From Actinokineospora iranica (GTDB taxonomy: Bacteria > Actinomycetota > Actinomycetes > Mycobacteriales > Pseudonocardiaceae), in the NCBI RefSeq assembly GCF_900101685.1, contig NZ_FMZZ01000010.1:227114-291113 (forward strand): DNA of 64,000 nt, in the 5' to 3' direction. A program made the translations under genes and the position numbers. The notes under the pieces were generated by a model that ran no database searches, was not told where the DNA came from, and saw nothing but the letters and a program-made list of their open reading frames with translations. Each line of letters starts with the position of its first letter. The first letter of the stretch is position 1. Of the stretch, positions 43,474-51,473 are shown in pieces.

Positions 43474-43728
43474 CTACGGGATGTTCAGCCGGGCGACTTG
43501 GGGGTCGTGGTCGGTGAGTCCGGCGGCTGGTAGCGGCCGAACAGCGGGTCGTCGCCGCCCTTGGCGGTGCGCGGCCCCCTGGATCTGGCGGACCCGGGTT
43601 CCGGTGTAGCCGCAGGTGTCGGCCGCCGCATCGGCGGGCGCGAGCGCGACCAGCGTCATCGTGGCGGTCGACAGCACAACGCCCACGGCGGCGAATTGCT
43701 TTCGGGAAATGCGGGCAGGATTTGTCAA
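43474..43728 (-). pseudogene. Remnant of a secreted endonuclease/exonuclease-like gene
   Basis: The frame begins MTNPARISRKQFAAVGVV with a signal peptide ending PADAAAD, then CGYTGTRVRQIQGAAH, the start of ExeM-like extracellular nucleases (…IPxIQG…). It ends GLTDHDPQVARLNIP, the (S)DHDPVVA-type end of the endonuclease/exonuclease/phosphatase domain. The several hundred residues that should lie between are missing, and a second frame (GGDDPLFGRYQPPDSP) shows an added frameshift. The gene has been deleted internally. Confidence 0.55.
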
Positions 43729-43816
43729 GGTACGCCAACCGATGGAATTGTGGCGGGTGTCGACCAGCGGGCAGGGCGGGGAGGCGGGCGCCCGCCTCCC
43801 CGCCGGAGAAAGGCGA

Positions 43817-44959
43817 TTACAGGCTGGTGCGGAACGGGCCGGTGACCTCGTAGGTGATGCCGCCGCTGCTGCTGCCGGAGGTGCCGCGCTGGGATGAGAA
43901 GTACATCCGGTTCCCGGCGGGGTTGAATGCGACGCCGCAGAGTTCCGAGGACGACTGGTTGGTGACCCGCAGGAACGGGGCGATGATGTCGTCTGGGGTG
44001 ATGACGCAGATCTCCATGTTGCCGCCGTCCTCGGCGACGTAGAGGTCGCCCACCGAGGCGCCGGTGATGTTGTCGACCCCGGTCAGCGGCGGGTTGCTGG
44101 TGAGGTTGTCGTCGTAGACGACGTCGAGGGTGTTGGCCGCGGCGTTGTAGGCCCACACCTTGTTGTCGCCCTTGGTGGTGAAGTAGCAGATGTCGTTGCG
44201 GTAGAAGGCGCCTTCGCCGCCGTTGAACACCTTCATGCCGGAGACCTGCTTGCGGGTGGTGGTGGGGGAGCCGTCCGGGTCGGGGACGGTGGCCCAGGTC
44301 AGGTCGGTCTTGAGCACCTGCAGAGTGCCCGAGGACAGGTCGCCCCAGGTGGTGGGGACGAACCGGTAGAAACCGCCGTCGGACTTGTCCTCGGTCAGGT
44401 AGACGACCTTGCGGACGGGGTCGCACGCGGCGGCCTCGTGGTTGAACCGGCCCATCGCGGCCCGACGCATGGCGGCGTTGACCCCGTACGGGTCGGTCTC
44501 CCAGCAGTAGCCGGTGTCGACTTCCTCGCAGGAGATCCAGGTGTTCCACGGGGTCGGCCCGCCCGCGCAATTGCGGTTGGTGCCGGACAGAATCCGGTAA
44601 GCGGAGGTGATGTTGGAGTTGCTGTCGAACTTGATCGCGCTGACCCCGCCGCCGCCCGAGCCCATCTCGGCGTTGGAGACGTAGATCCAGCCGGTGCCGT
44701 CGGCGAAGCACACGCCGCCGTCCGGGGCGCTGTGCCAGGTGTAGCCGGTGTTCGCCACCGCCTGGGTGGACCGGGCGATCACCCGACTGGTGAAGCCCTG
44801 CGGCAACATGATCCCGTTGGCGTCGGCGGCCTGCAGGGCTCCGTAGGGGCTGGTGCCGGTCTGGGCGGGATAGGCCAGCGCCTGCCGGGTGACACTGAAC
44901 CCGAGGGCGACCGAACCGGCGCTGACGACGGCCGCTCGAAGAAAACTACGACGTTCCAT
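43817..44959 (-). CDS. Tat-exported DUF839/PhoX-like phosphatase-family protein
   Basis: 380 aa. A twin-arginine signal (RRSFLRAAVVSAGSVAL, then AxA at about 30) predicts folded export. The body is a beta-propeller-like DUF839 protein with CEEVDTGYCWETDPYG, FNHEAAACDPVRKVVYLTED and YVAEDGGNMEICVITP, motifs of PhoX-type Ca2+/Fe-dependent alkaline phosphatases. It is shorter than classical PhoX (about 600 aa), as are other actinobacterial members. A role in phosphate scavenging is plausible; no Pho box was identified. Confidence 0.85.
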   Translation of the reverse strand: MERRSFLRAAVVSAGSVALGFSVTRQALAYPAQTGTSPYGALQAADANGIMLPQGFTSRVIARSTQAVANTGYTWHSAPDGGVCFADGTGWIYVSNAEMGSGGGGVSAIKFDSNSNITSAYRILSGTNRNCAGGPTPWNTWISCEEVDTGYCWETDPYGVNAAMRRAAMGRFNHEAAACDPVRKVVYLTEDKSDGGFYRFVPTTWGDLSSGTLQVLKTDLTWATVPDPDGSPTTTRKQVSGMKVFNGGEGAFYRNDICYFTTKGDNKVWAYNAAANTLDVVYDDNLTSNPPLTGVDNITGASVGDLYVAEDGGNMEICVITPDDIIAPFLRVTNQSSSELCGVAFNPAGNRMYFSSQRGTSGSSSGGITYEVTGPFRTSL

Positions 44960-45327
44960 GGATTGTCCCTTCGGCTACAGGGGGCAGCAGGCGGGAACTG
45001 TAGAGGTGAGAACTTGCCGACAAACACGGTATAAAATGAATCGTTCGTTACCGGCGCGTGAGCGGGAGAATATGAATTCGTTTTACTTGGCGGTCGTGCT
45101 TCGGTAGCGCGACGATCGAGGTGTACGGGAAATGAATCCTCGCGCACTTTCGCGTCGAAGCGCATGGATCGCCGGGTGCGGGTACCACCATTCGGCCGTG
45201 TTCCATTCGCCGTTTTCGGGGCAGTCGCACGGGGGAAAATTTCCGAGGACGCCAAGGTAGGGTTCGTGATGTTCTCACTCCTGTCCGCGGGCCGCTTCCG
45301 TCTCGCCGCCCGGCTTCGCCGGTGTCT
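44960..45327. promoter_or_regulatory. AT-richer intergenic region upstream of the PhoX-like gene
   Basis: About 370 bp with noticeably lower GC near 45000-45080 (includes GGTATAAAATG at 45026-45036). It holds the promoter of the PhoX-like gene, but no paired boxes or known operator could be assigned. No gene seen. Confidence 0.4.
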
Positions 45328-46053
45328 CTAGCGCCGACGCCAGGCCGACATGCCCGCGGGCACGTCCGCCACCGGTTCGCAGCCCGCCTCGCGCAGTTCG
45401 GCGCGCAACTGCTCGTCCGAGGCGACGAACGAGGGAAAGGACACCGACTCCGCGGAGACCAGTCGGTCGCCCTCGTGCACCCGGTAGGTCATCGTCCACA
45501 CCAGGCGGTCGCCGTCGACCACCGCCTCGGCGACCGTGTCGTAGCGGCGGCGGCCCAGCGCGCGACCGGGAATCACGGTCGCGGGCACCGCGACCGGTTC
45601 CTGCGGAGCCTGGACGTCGACGACGACGAGCCCGCCGTGCCGCAGTCGGGGAACCCAGTGCCGCCACAGGGTCTGCCGGTCGGCGGGAGAGAAGTGGGTG
45701 AGCACGTGCAGCAGGACCACCGCGTCCAGCGGCCCGTCGACATCGGCGGTGAGGCCGCTGTCCGGGAGCACCGTCACCGGCGGGTCGCCCAGCGCGGCCA
45801 ACCGGGTGGTGAGCGCGGCGCGCATGACCGGAGCCGGTTCGACGGCGAACACTTCCCCGCCCGCGGGCAGGTTCGCGAGCAGGGTTTCGGTGAACAAGCC
45901 GGTTCCGGAGCCGATCTCCACCACCCGCGCGGCGCCTGCCAGCACCACGCCGAGTCCCGCGCGCAGCGCGTCCCGGTGCTCGGCGGGGAAGATCAGGTCG
46001 TAGTACTGGGCGTTGACGGTGTAGCCGGTCGCGCCGGAGATGTCGGTTTCCAT
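45328..46053 (-). CDS. SAM-dependent class I methyltransferase
   Basis: 241 aa. Motif I VVEIGSGTGLFTETLL, the acidic end of strand 2 (EVFAVEPAPVM), and LDAVVLLHVLTHF (motif IV region) define a class I methyltransferase. After the Rossmann core a beta-rich insert (YDTVAEAVVDGDRLVWTMTY) is of the type seen in natural-product or trans-aconitate-like methyltransferases. Substrate unknown. It is transcribed away from the His-rich protein gene. A role in the nearby metallophore-like locus is possible but not shown, because no Fur/Zur-type box was found in front of it. Confidence 0.82.
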   Translation of the reverse strand: METDISGATGYTVNAQYYDLIFPAEHRDALRAGLGVVLAGAARVVEIGSGTGLFTETLLANLPAGGEVFAVEPAPVMRAALTTRLAALGDPPVTVLPDSGLTADVDGPLDAVVLLHVLTHFSPADRQTLWRHWVPRLRHGGLVVVDVQAPQEPVAVPATVIPGRALGRRRYDTVAEAVVDGDRLVWTMTYRVHEGDRLVSAESVSFPSFVASDEQLRAELREAGCEPVADVPAGMSAWRRR

Positions 46054-46244
46054 GGATCACGAGTCCTTGGTCGGTGGTTCACGGCGGTCGGCGGCCGCCG
46101 CCCGCTTGGCGGTCTTCGTGGGGATGTTAGGGAACCCGCGCCTGACGGAGTTGTCAGCGCAGCACTGAACAGCTGATATGCACCAATGCCTATAATCTAA
46201 TATATTGGGTTCCGACCAGTTCGACACGATCGCAGGAGATGGGT

Positions 46245-46541
46245 ATGACCCTGGCGCACGCCGAGCACACCGGCCATGACCACGCGCACGGAGAAGGGTG
46301 CGGGCACGTCGCGGTGCCGCATGGGGACCATGTGGACTACGTCCACGACGGCCACCTGCACCGCGCTCACGACGGCCACTTCGACGAGTGCGAGCCCGCC
46401 GAGCACGCCGCGCACGAGCGGCACGACCACCGGCACGGCGCGGACTGCGGGCACGTCGGCGTGCCGCATGGCGACCATGTGGACTATGTCCACGACGGCC
46501 ACCGCCACGCCGTCCACGGCGACCACTACGACGAGCACTGA
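46245..46541 (+). CDS. His-rich metal-binding protein with internal duplication
   Basis: 98 aa, more than a quarter His plus many Asp/Glu. Two ~35-residue units repeat: CGHVAVPHGDHVDYVHDGH… and CGHVGVPHGDHVDYVHDGH…, each with one Cys. Such sequences bind Zn2+ or Ni2+; small actinobacterial proteins of this type are often mislabelled zinc transporters. ATG 46245 has AGGAG six bases upstream; ATG 46239 is too close. A TATAAT (46191-46196) is a good -10 box. It converges on the Zur-like gene, suggesting a zinc-buffer or metallochaperone role. Confidence 0.78.
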   Translation: MTLAHAEHTGHDHAHGEGCGHVAVPHGDHVDYVHDGHLHRAHDGHFDECEPAEHAAHERHDHRHGADCGHVGVPHGDHVDYVHDGHRHAVHGDHYDEH

Positions 46542-46598
46542 GCGGAAGGGTCCGTTCGTGACGATGACGGCGGTCCCGCGGGGCCGCCGTCATCGTGT

Positions 46599-47015
46599 TC
46601 ACGCCTCGTCGTCGCGGTATGTGGCCGCACACGAGGCGCACGTGCCCGAGAGGGTGACACCGGTGGTGGCGTCGGTGAAGCCGTGCGCCCGCGCGGCGTC
46701 GCTGACCCACGCGGCGATGTCGTCATCGGCGATCTCGGCGGTATGGCCGCAATTCGCGCACACCAGGTGGTGGCGGTCGCGACGGTCCGCGCGGCGACGG
46801 TAGACGGCGGTCCCGGCTCGGGTGGGCATCCGGTCGACCAGGTCGGCGCGGATGAGACGGTTGAGGCACCGGTAGACCGAGCGAAGCGGCATGTGGTGGC
46901 CCTGGGTGAGCAGGATCTCGTGCAGTCGGACGACTGTCAGGAAACGGGTCGTCGCTGTCAGGGCGCGCAGGACGTGGGTGTCGTGGTCGGTCAGTGGTGG
47001 CGGGTCGGTAGGCAT
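46599..47015 (-). CDS. zur: Fur-family metalloregulator, Zur-like
   Basis: 138 aa. The winged helix has MPLRSVYRCLNRLIRADLVD. The regulatory domain has RHHLVCANCGHTAEIADDD with a CxxC structural site, HGFTDATTGVTLSGTC and a final CASC. The HGFTDxxxxxxxxGTCxxC ending is more like Zur (FurB) than Fur or PerR; metal identity is inferred. Zur with Zn2+ represses zinc uptake. A Fur-type inverted repeat lies 25-39 bp upstream of its start, so autoregulation is likely, and similar repeats precede the metallophore-like operons nearby. Confidence 0.82.
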   Translation of the reverse strand: MPTDPPPLTDHDTHVLRALTATTRFLTVVRLHEILLTQGHHMPLRSVYRCLNRLIRADLVDRMPTRAGTAVYRRRADRRDRHHLVCANCGHTAEIADDDIAAWVSDAARAHGFTDATTGVTLSGTCASCAATYRDDEA

Positions 47016-47039
47016 ACACGTGCGATCAACGGGATAAAT

Positions 47040-47054
47040 TGGGAACGATTGTCA
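47040..47054. promoter_or_regulatory. Fur/Zur-type box upstream of the Zur-like gene
   Basis: TGGGAACGATTGTCA matches the 7-1-7 Fur-family consensus TGATAATNATTATCA at about 10 of 14 positions. A 21-bp stretch around it is nearly identical to the sequence before the MFS gene (59448-59468). It lies 25 bp before the regulator start. Confidence 0.65.
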
Positions 47055-47373
47055 TGTTCTCATCTTGCTGGACCGGATCCCGCCCGCGGTAGCCTTCGCT
47101 CGCTTCGCGGAGGGCGGCCTGCGCGCAAGGGTGTTGACGCCACTGGTGTCGACGGCCAGGTGGTCGACTCGTCCGGTCGCACCATGGATTGCCCATCGCC
47201 TGTCCGCGGCCTCGGGCAGGCGGGCCGGTTTGTCCGGCGATTCCATTGATCGCGTTGTCCGCATGTGTGGCGCAGAGGACCTGTCGTCCGTCCGTATTCC
47301 ATGCCGTGGCGGCAATGTGGGGCCGTTTGCCCGCAAGCCTTGCGGTTGGCGGGCGGACCGGTCATGATGTCCG

Positions 47374-47394
47374 TAATGGTAATCATTTTCATTA
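47374..47394. promoter_or_regulatory. Fur/Zur-type box upstream of the biosynthetic operon
   Basis: A 21-bp imperfect palindrome with core TGGTAATCATTTTCA (47377-47391) matches TGATAATNATTATCA at 12 of 14 defined positions. It lies 88 bp before the first biosynthetic gene. The remaining ~450 bp between 47016 and 47482 shows no gene. Confidence 0.75.
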
Positions 47395-47482
47395 GTCCGT
47401 TTGGCTGCCGGTCGTCCGCGCGTGCCGCGGGAGGCAGGAGCGCGCTGGGGGCGCGCGTGAACGAGATCTGGATGGGGATTGA

Positions 47483-48934
47483 GTGGAAACGGACTTATTC
47501 CTGACACCGCTGGTGGACGGGTTGTTGCGGGAGGTTCTCGACGCGCCGGACACCCTGTTCGGCATGGTCGAGGCGCTGGGGTCGCCGTTGAACCTGGTGG
47601 CGCCGCGGCAGATCGCCGAGAACGTGGCGCGATACCGGGCTGTTCTCGGCAAACACCACCTCGGCGGAGGCGTTTTCTTCGCGCACAAGGCCAATCGGTC
47701 CAGTGCGCTGGTCCGGGAGTTGGCCGCGGGCGACGCGGGCGTCGACGTCGCCTCGCTCGGCGAGTTGCGGCATGTGCTGGCGGCCGGGTTCTCCGGTGAC
47801 CGGATCATGGCGACCGGGCCGAAGGACGCCGACTTCCTGTGGTTGGCCGCTCGGGTCGGCGCCGTGGTGAACGCCGACTCCCGGGAGGAGTTGGCAGAGT
47901 TGGCCTCGATCGTGGCGCGGCACCGGCTGCCCGCCGTGCGGGTCATGGTGCGGCTCTCCGCGTTCGACTCGCCCGGTGTGCGGGTGCTGAGCAGGTTGAG
48001 CCGGTTCGGGGTGCACGCGCGGGAACTGGGCGCGGTGCTCGACCTGCTCGACGCGCACCGCGACGAACTCGACCTGCACGGGATGGCGTACCACCTGGAC
48101 ACCAATGGCCTGCCGGAAAAGGCCGCGGCGCTGGAGGGCTGTCTTCTCGCCATGCGCGAGGCCGCCGCGCGCGGGTTCGCGCCCACGGCCGTCGACATCG
48201 GCGGCGGGTTCGGCGTGAACTACCTGGTTGACCAAGGCGAGTGGGAGCGGTACACCACCGAGTTGAGCAACGCCGTGCTCGGCGCCCGGTCGCCGATGAC
48301 CTGGCAGAACCACGGCTACGGCCTCCGTGCCGAGGCGGGCACGCTGCGCGGCGCGCTGGGCGTCTACCCCAGCCACCGGCCGGTGGCTGGCGCGGACTAC
48401 CTCGACGCGCTGCTCGACCGCGAAGCCCCGTCGCTGGGCAGGCCGCTCGCGACGCTGCTGCTGGAGAGCCTCTACGACCTGCATGTCGAGCCCGGGCGGG
48501 CGCTGGTCGACCAGTGCGGCCTGACCCTGGCGCGGGTCGCGGAGGTCCGCGCGACCCACGCGGGCGACACCCTGGTCCGGCTGGCGGCGAACTCGCGCGA
48601 CATCAGCATGGAGGACCACGCGGTGCTGGCCGACCCGGTGTTGCTCCCGGCGCGGCCCGCGCCGGTCGGGCCGGTCGGGCCGGTCGGGGTGTACCTGTCG
48701 GGAAACCTCTGCCTCGAAGACGACTTGATCACCCGCCGGAAGGTGGCCCTGCCGCGCGTGCCCGTTCCCGGCGACCTGCTGGCGTTCGCCAACACCGCCG
48801 GGTACTTCATGGACTTCGCGGCCGACCACGCCCTGATGCAGCCCATCGCCCGCAAAGTCGCCGTGTTCCGCGCCGGGGGCGCGTGGAAGTGGTGTCTCGA
48901 CGATCAGTACTGGCCTGTGAAAGGTGACCGCTAG
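47483..48934 (+). CDS. Type III (alanine racemase-fold) PLP enzyme, Y4yA/SbnH-like
   Basis: 483 aa. This is the fold of diaminopimelate/ornithine decarboxylases: PLP Lys in FFAHKANRSS (Lys about 69), HLDTNGLPEKA (stacking His), DIGGGFGVNYL (phosphate loop), HVEPGRALVDQ (EPGR), GNLCLEDDLI (catalytic Cys about 410) and AGYFMDF. I recall such enzymes as the Y4yA family, and a related one (SbnH) in staphyloferrin B synthesis. It would decarboxylate or otherwise process an amino-acid intermediate. GTG 47483 has GATGGGG upstream. It is the first gene of a five-gene operon behind a Fur/Zur-type box; the next GTG overlaps its TAG. Confidence 0.85.
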   Translation: METDLFLTPLVDGLLREVLDAPDTLFGMVEALGSPLNLVAPRQIAENVARYRAVLGKHHLGGGVFFAHKANRSSALVRELAAGDAGVDVASLGELRHVLAAGFSGDRIMATGPKDADFLWLAARVGAVVNADSREELAELASIVARHRLPAVRVMVRLSAFDSPGVRVLSRLSRFGVHARELGAVLDLLDAHRDELDLHGMAYHLDTNGLPEKAAALEGCLLAMREAAARGFAPTAVDIGGGFGVNYLVDQGEWERYTTELSNAVLGARSPMTWQNHGYGLRAEAGTLRGALGVYPSHRPVAGADYLDALLDREAPSLGRPLATLLLESLYDLHVEPGRALVDQCGLTLARVAEVRATHAGDTLVRLAANSRDISMEDHAVLADPVLLPARPAPVGPVGPVGVYLSGNLCLEDDLITRRKVALPRVPVPGDLLAFANTAGYFMDFAADHALMQPIARKVAVFRAGGAWKWCLDDQYWPVKGDR

Positions 48935-50253
48935 TGAAGTACGACAGCATTCTCGACGTCATCGGGGAGACGCCGCTGGTCCGCGTGGCCCCGGATGTCC
49001 ACGGGCTGCGCAACATCGACCTCTACGCCAAGCTGGAGATGCTCAACCCGTTCGGCTCGGTCAAGGACCGCCCGGCCTGGAACATGGCCAGGGAAGGCTT
49101 ATCCCAGGCCGTCGAGCGCGGTGACTCCATTGTGGAGCTTTCCAGCGGGAACACCGCCAAGGCGCTGGCCGTCATCGCCGCGATGCACGGGCTCCCGTTC
49201 AAGAGCGTGACCAACCGCATGAAGGTCCCCGAGATCAAGGACCTGCTCCTGCTGCTCGGCGCGGAGATCGAGGAACTGCCCGGCCAGACCGAGTGCCTCG
49301 ACCCGACCGACACCGAGGACCCGCTGACCCGCATGTACCGGATGCTGACCGAGGAGGGCAGCGGGTACCTGCACACCGACCAGTACTTCAACCCGCGCAA
49401 CCTCGACGCCCACCGCGGCGGCACGGCCCCGGAGATCGTCAAGGACCTCGGCGGCCGCGGCCCGGACATCTTCATCGCCTGCGTCGGCACCGCTGGCTCG
49501 TCCACCGGGGTGGCAGGCGTGCTGCGCGAGCACAACCCCGCCGTCTCGGTCGTCGGCCTGGTGGCGCACAAGTCCGACTTCATCCCGGGTATCCGCAACA
49601 TCGATGAGGTCAACGAGGTCGGCCTGTTCGACCCGGCCAACTACGACACCATCGAGTCGGTCACCGCGCAGGAGGCCATCGACGGGATGCTCACCCTCAA
49701 CCGCCGCTGCGGGATGCTCGGCGGTCCCACCGGGGGAGCGGCGTACTTCGGCGCGGTGCGCCACCTCAAGGAGATCGACGAGACGCTCACCGAGCGCCGC
49801 ACGGCGGTCTTCATCGTGTGCGACCGGGTGGAGAGCTACATGAGCTACGTCCGCCAGCGCAGGCCGGAGCTGCTGCGCCAGCCGCCGCGGGCCGACTCGG
49901 TGGACACGCTGACCGACGCCGAGGCCGCCGCCGCCGTGTCGGTCGACGTCGCCGCGGCGCGCGAGTGGATCGAGCGGGACCGGCCGCTGGTGGTCGACCT
50001 GCGCGGCTCCTTCGCCTACTCCGCGCTGCACATCGCCGACTCGGTCAACATCGTGGACGAGATCTTCGACGAGCTGGTGCGCGGCGGGCTGCCCTTCGGT
50101 TCGAGCAGACCGGTCCTGCTGGTGTGCCCGGTGGGGGAGAAGTCCGCCCGGTACGCGGCGCTGCTGGCCAAGCTGGGGCACCGGGACGCGCGCAGCCTGC
50201 GCGGCGGCGTCGTCGCCTGGCGGGACGCGGGCGCCCCGCTGGTCCGGGACTGA
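48934..50253 (+). CDS. Cysteine-synthase-family PLP enzyme fused to rhodanese
   Basis: 439 aa. Residues 1-315 form a type II PLP fold: NPFGSVKDRPAW with Lys about 44, SSGNTAKALAVIAAMHG, and GTAGSSTGVAGVL for the cofactor phosphate. Residues 325-439 are a rhodanese domain with VVDLRGSF, an intact active-site loop VCPVGEKSARY (Cys about 402) and GGVVAWRDAGAP. Related enzymes make cysteine or, as in SbnA, condense O-phosphoserine with glutamate toward 2,3-diaminopropionate. The fused rhodanese instead points to persulfide delivery. No SbnB-like dehydrogenase lies nearby. It starts one base inside the preceding stop codon. Confidence 0.87.
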   Translation: MKYDSILDVIGETPLVRVAPDVHGLRNIDLYAKLEMLNPFGSVKDRPAWNMAREGLSQAVERGDSIVELSSGNTAKALAVIAAMHGLPFKSVTNRMKVPEIKDLLLLLGAEIEELPGQTECLDPTDTEDPLTRMYRMLTEEGSGYLHTDQYFNPRNLDAHRGGTAPEIVKDLGGRGPDIFIACVGTAGSSTGVAGVLREHNPAVSVVGLVAHKSDFIPGIRNIDEVNEVGLFDPANYDTIESVTAQEAIDGMLTLNRRCGMLGGPTGGAAYFGAVRHLKEIDETLTERRTAVFIVCDRVESYMSYVRQRRPELLRQPPRADSVDTLTDAEAAAAVSVDVAAAREWIERDRPLVVDLRGSFAYSALHIADSVNIVDEIFDELVRGGLPFGSSRPVLLVCPVGEKSARYAALLAKLGHRDARSLRGGVVAWRDAGAPLVRD

Positions 50254-50267
50254 CCGCGGTGCCGACG

Positions 50268-51473
50268 ATGACCGACATCAGCGTGCTGGACCGCCTCGCG
50301 GACTGGCAGCGGGGACTGCGCGCGGAGTTCCCCATCATCGCGAAGAACCCGGGCCTGGCGTATCTGGACAGCGCGGCGACCACGCAGAAGCCCGCCGCGG
50401 TGCTCGACGCCGTGACCGGCTTCCTCACCACCGACAACGCCAACGTCGGCCGGGGTTCCTACCCGTGGGCGACGAGCACCACCGCGCGGATCGATGCCGC
50501 CCGCGACCGGGTGCGCTGCGCCATGGGCGACGACGGGACCGACTCGTCGGTGGAGTTCGTCAGCGGCGCCAGCCAGGGGCTGCGCGCGGTCGCCGAGGAG
50601 TGGCTGGCGGACCGGCTCGCCGACGGCGACGAGATCATCGCGCCGTTCGGCGACCACCAGGCGAACCTGCGGCCGTGGCTCGACCTGCGGGACCGCTTGG
50701 CCGCGCGCGGGGTGCGGATCGCCGTCGTGCCGATGCCGGTGGACCCGGCCTCCGGCGACTACGACCACCGCGCCCTGCCGTCCGTGGTGACCAGCCGCAC
50801 CCGGTTCGTCGCCGTCACCCACGTGCACCATGTGTTCGGCGCGGACATGAACGTGCACCGGGTGCGCGAGGTCGTCGGCCCGGACGTGCCGATCTGCCTG
50901 GACGCCGCGCAGAGCGTCGGGCACCGGCCGGTGTCGGTGGCCGACCTGGACGTCGACTTCGTGGTCTTCTCCGGGCACAAGATGCTGGCCCTGCCCGGCG
51001 TTGGCGCGGTGTGGGCGCGCAACAGCCGCGGCCCCCGGTTCACCCTGGGCGGCTGGGCGGGCACGCCGAACACCGCGGGCGTCGTCAGCATGGCCGCCGC
51101 GTTCGACTGGCTCGACCGCGCGGGCCTGGCCGACATCCAGGCGTGGACGACCGCGTTGTGCGTCCGGCTGACCGACGGGCTCAGCCGGATGCCCGGGGTG
51201 CGGGTCCTGGGCTGCCAGGACAGCCTCGCCGCGGACTCTCCCGTGCAGCGCCGGGAGGGAATCGTGACCTTCCGGCACACCCGGGTCCGGTCCGACGACC
51301 TGGGGTTCGTCCTCGCCGACGAGGGGATCATGGTCCGCGCCGACAGCCACTGCCAGGCGGGCCGCGACGCGCGGGACCGCGCGGTCCGGGTGAGCGTCCA
51401 TGTCTACAACACGCCTGAGGAGATCGACCGGGTGCTCGCCGTGGTGAGCCGTTGCGAAGGGATGGGAAGTTGA
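50268..51473 (+). CDS. SufS/class V aminotransferase-fold PLP enzyme
   Basis: 401 aa. It has YLDSAATTQKP near the N-terminus, CLDAAQSVGH, VVFSGHKMLALPGVG with the PLP Lys about 236, and RADSHCQAG near 360, where the Cys aligns with the persulfide Cys of SufS. It could be a cysteine desulfurase or a cysteine/selenocysteine lyase-like carbon-sulfur lyase. Linked to a rhodanese fusion, it suggests mobilisation of cysteine sulfur. ATG 50268 chosen; GTG 50259 is possible. It starts 14 bp after the previous stop and its own stop overlaps the next gene. Confidence 0.85.
   Translation: MTDISVLDRLADWQRGLRAEFPIIAKNPGLAYLDSAATTQKPAAVLDAVTGFLTTDNANVGRGSYPWATSTTARIDAARDRVRCAMGDDGTDSSVEFVSGASQGLRAVAEEWLADRLADGDEIIAPFGDHQANLRPWLDLRDRLAARGVRIAVVPMPVDPASGDYDHRALPSVVTSRTRFVAVTHVHHVFGADMNVHRVREVVGPDVPICLDAAQSVGHRPVSVADLDVDFVVFSGHKMLALPGVGAVWARNSRGPRFTLGGWAGTPNTAGVVSMAAAFDWLDRAGLADIQAWTTALCVRLTDGLSRMPGVRVLGCQDSLAADSPVQRREGIVTFRHTRVRSDDLGFVLADEGIMVRADSHCQAGRDARDRAVRVSVHVYNTPEEIDRVLAVVSRCEGMGS

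Noticed and set aside
46191..46205. AT-rich stretch before the His-rich gene as another Zur box
   Set aside because: It contains a good TATAAT -10 box but no inverted repeat fitting the 7-1-7 pattern.
47065..47367. 100-codon frame between the Zur-like gene and the biosynthetic operon
   Set aside because: No ribosome site or domain; the region holds two Fur-type boxes and is better explained as regulatory.
48934..50253. Staphyloferrin B or diaminopropionate (SbnA/SbnB) pathway
   Set aside because: The SbnA-like enzyme is present but no SbnB-like dehydrogenase or IucA/C synthetase accompanies it, so the known pathway cannot be assigned.
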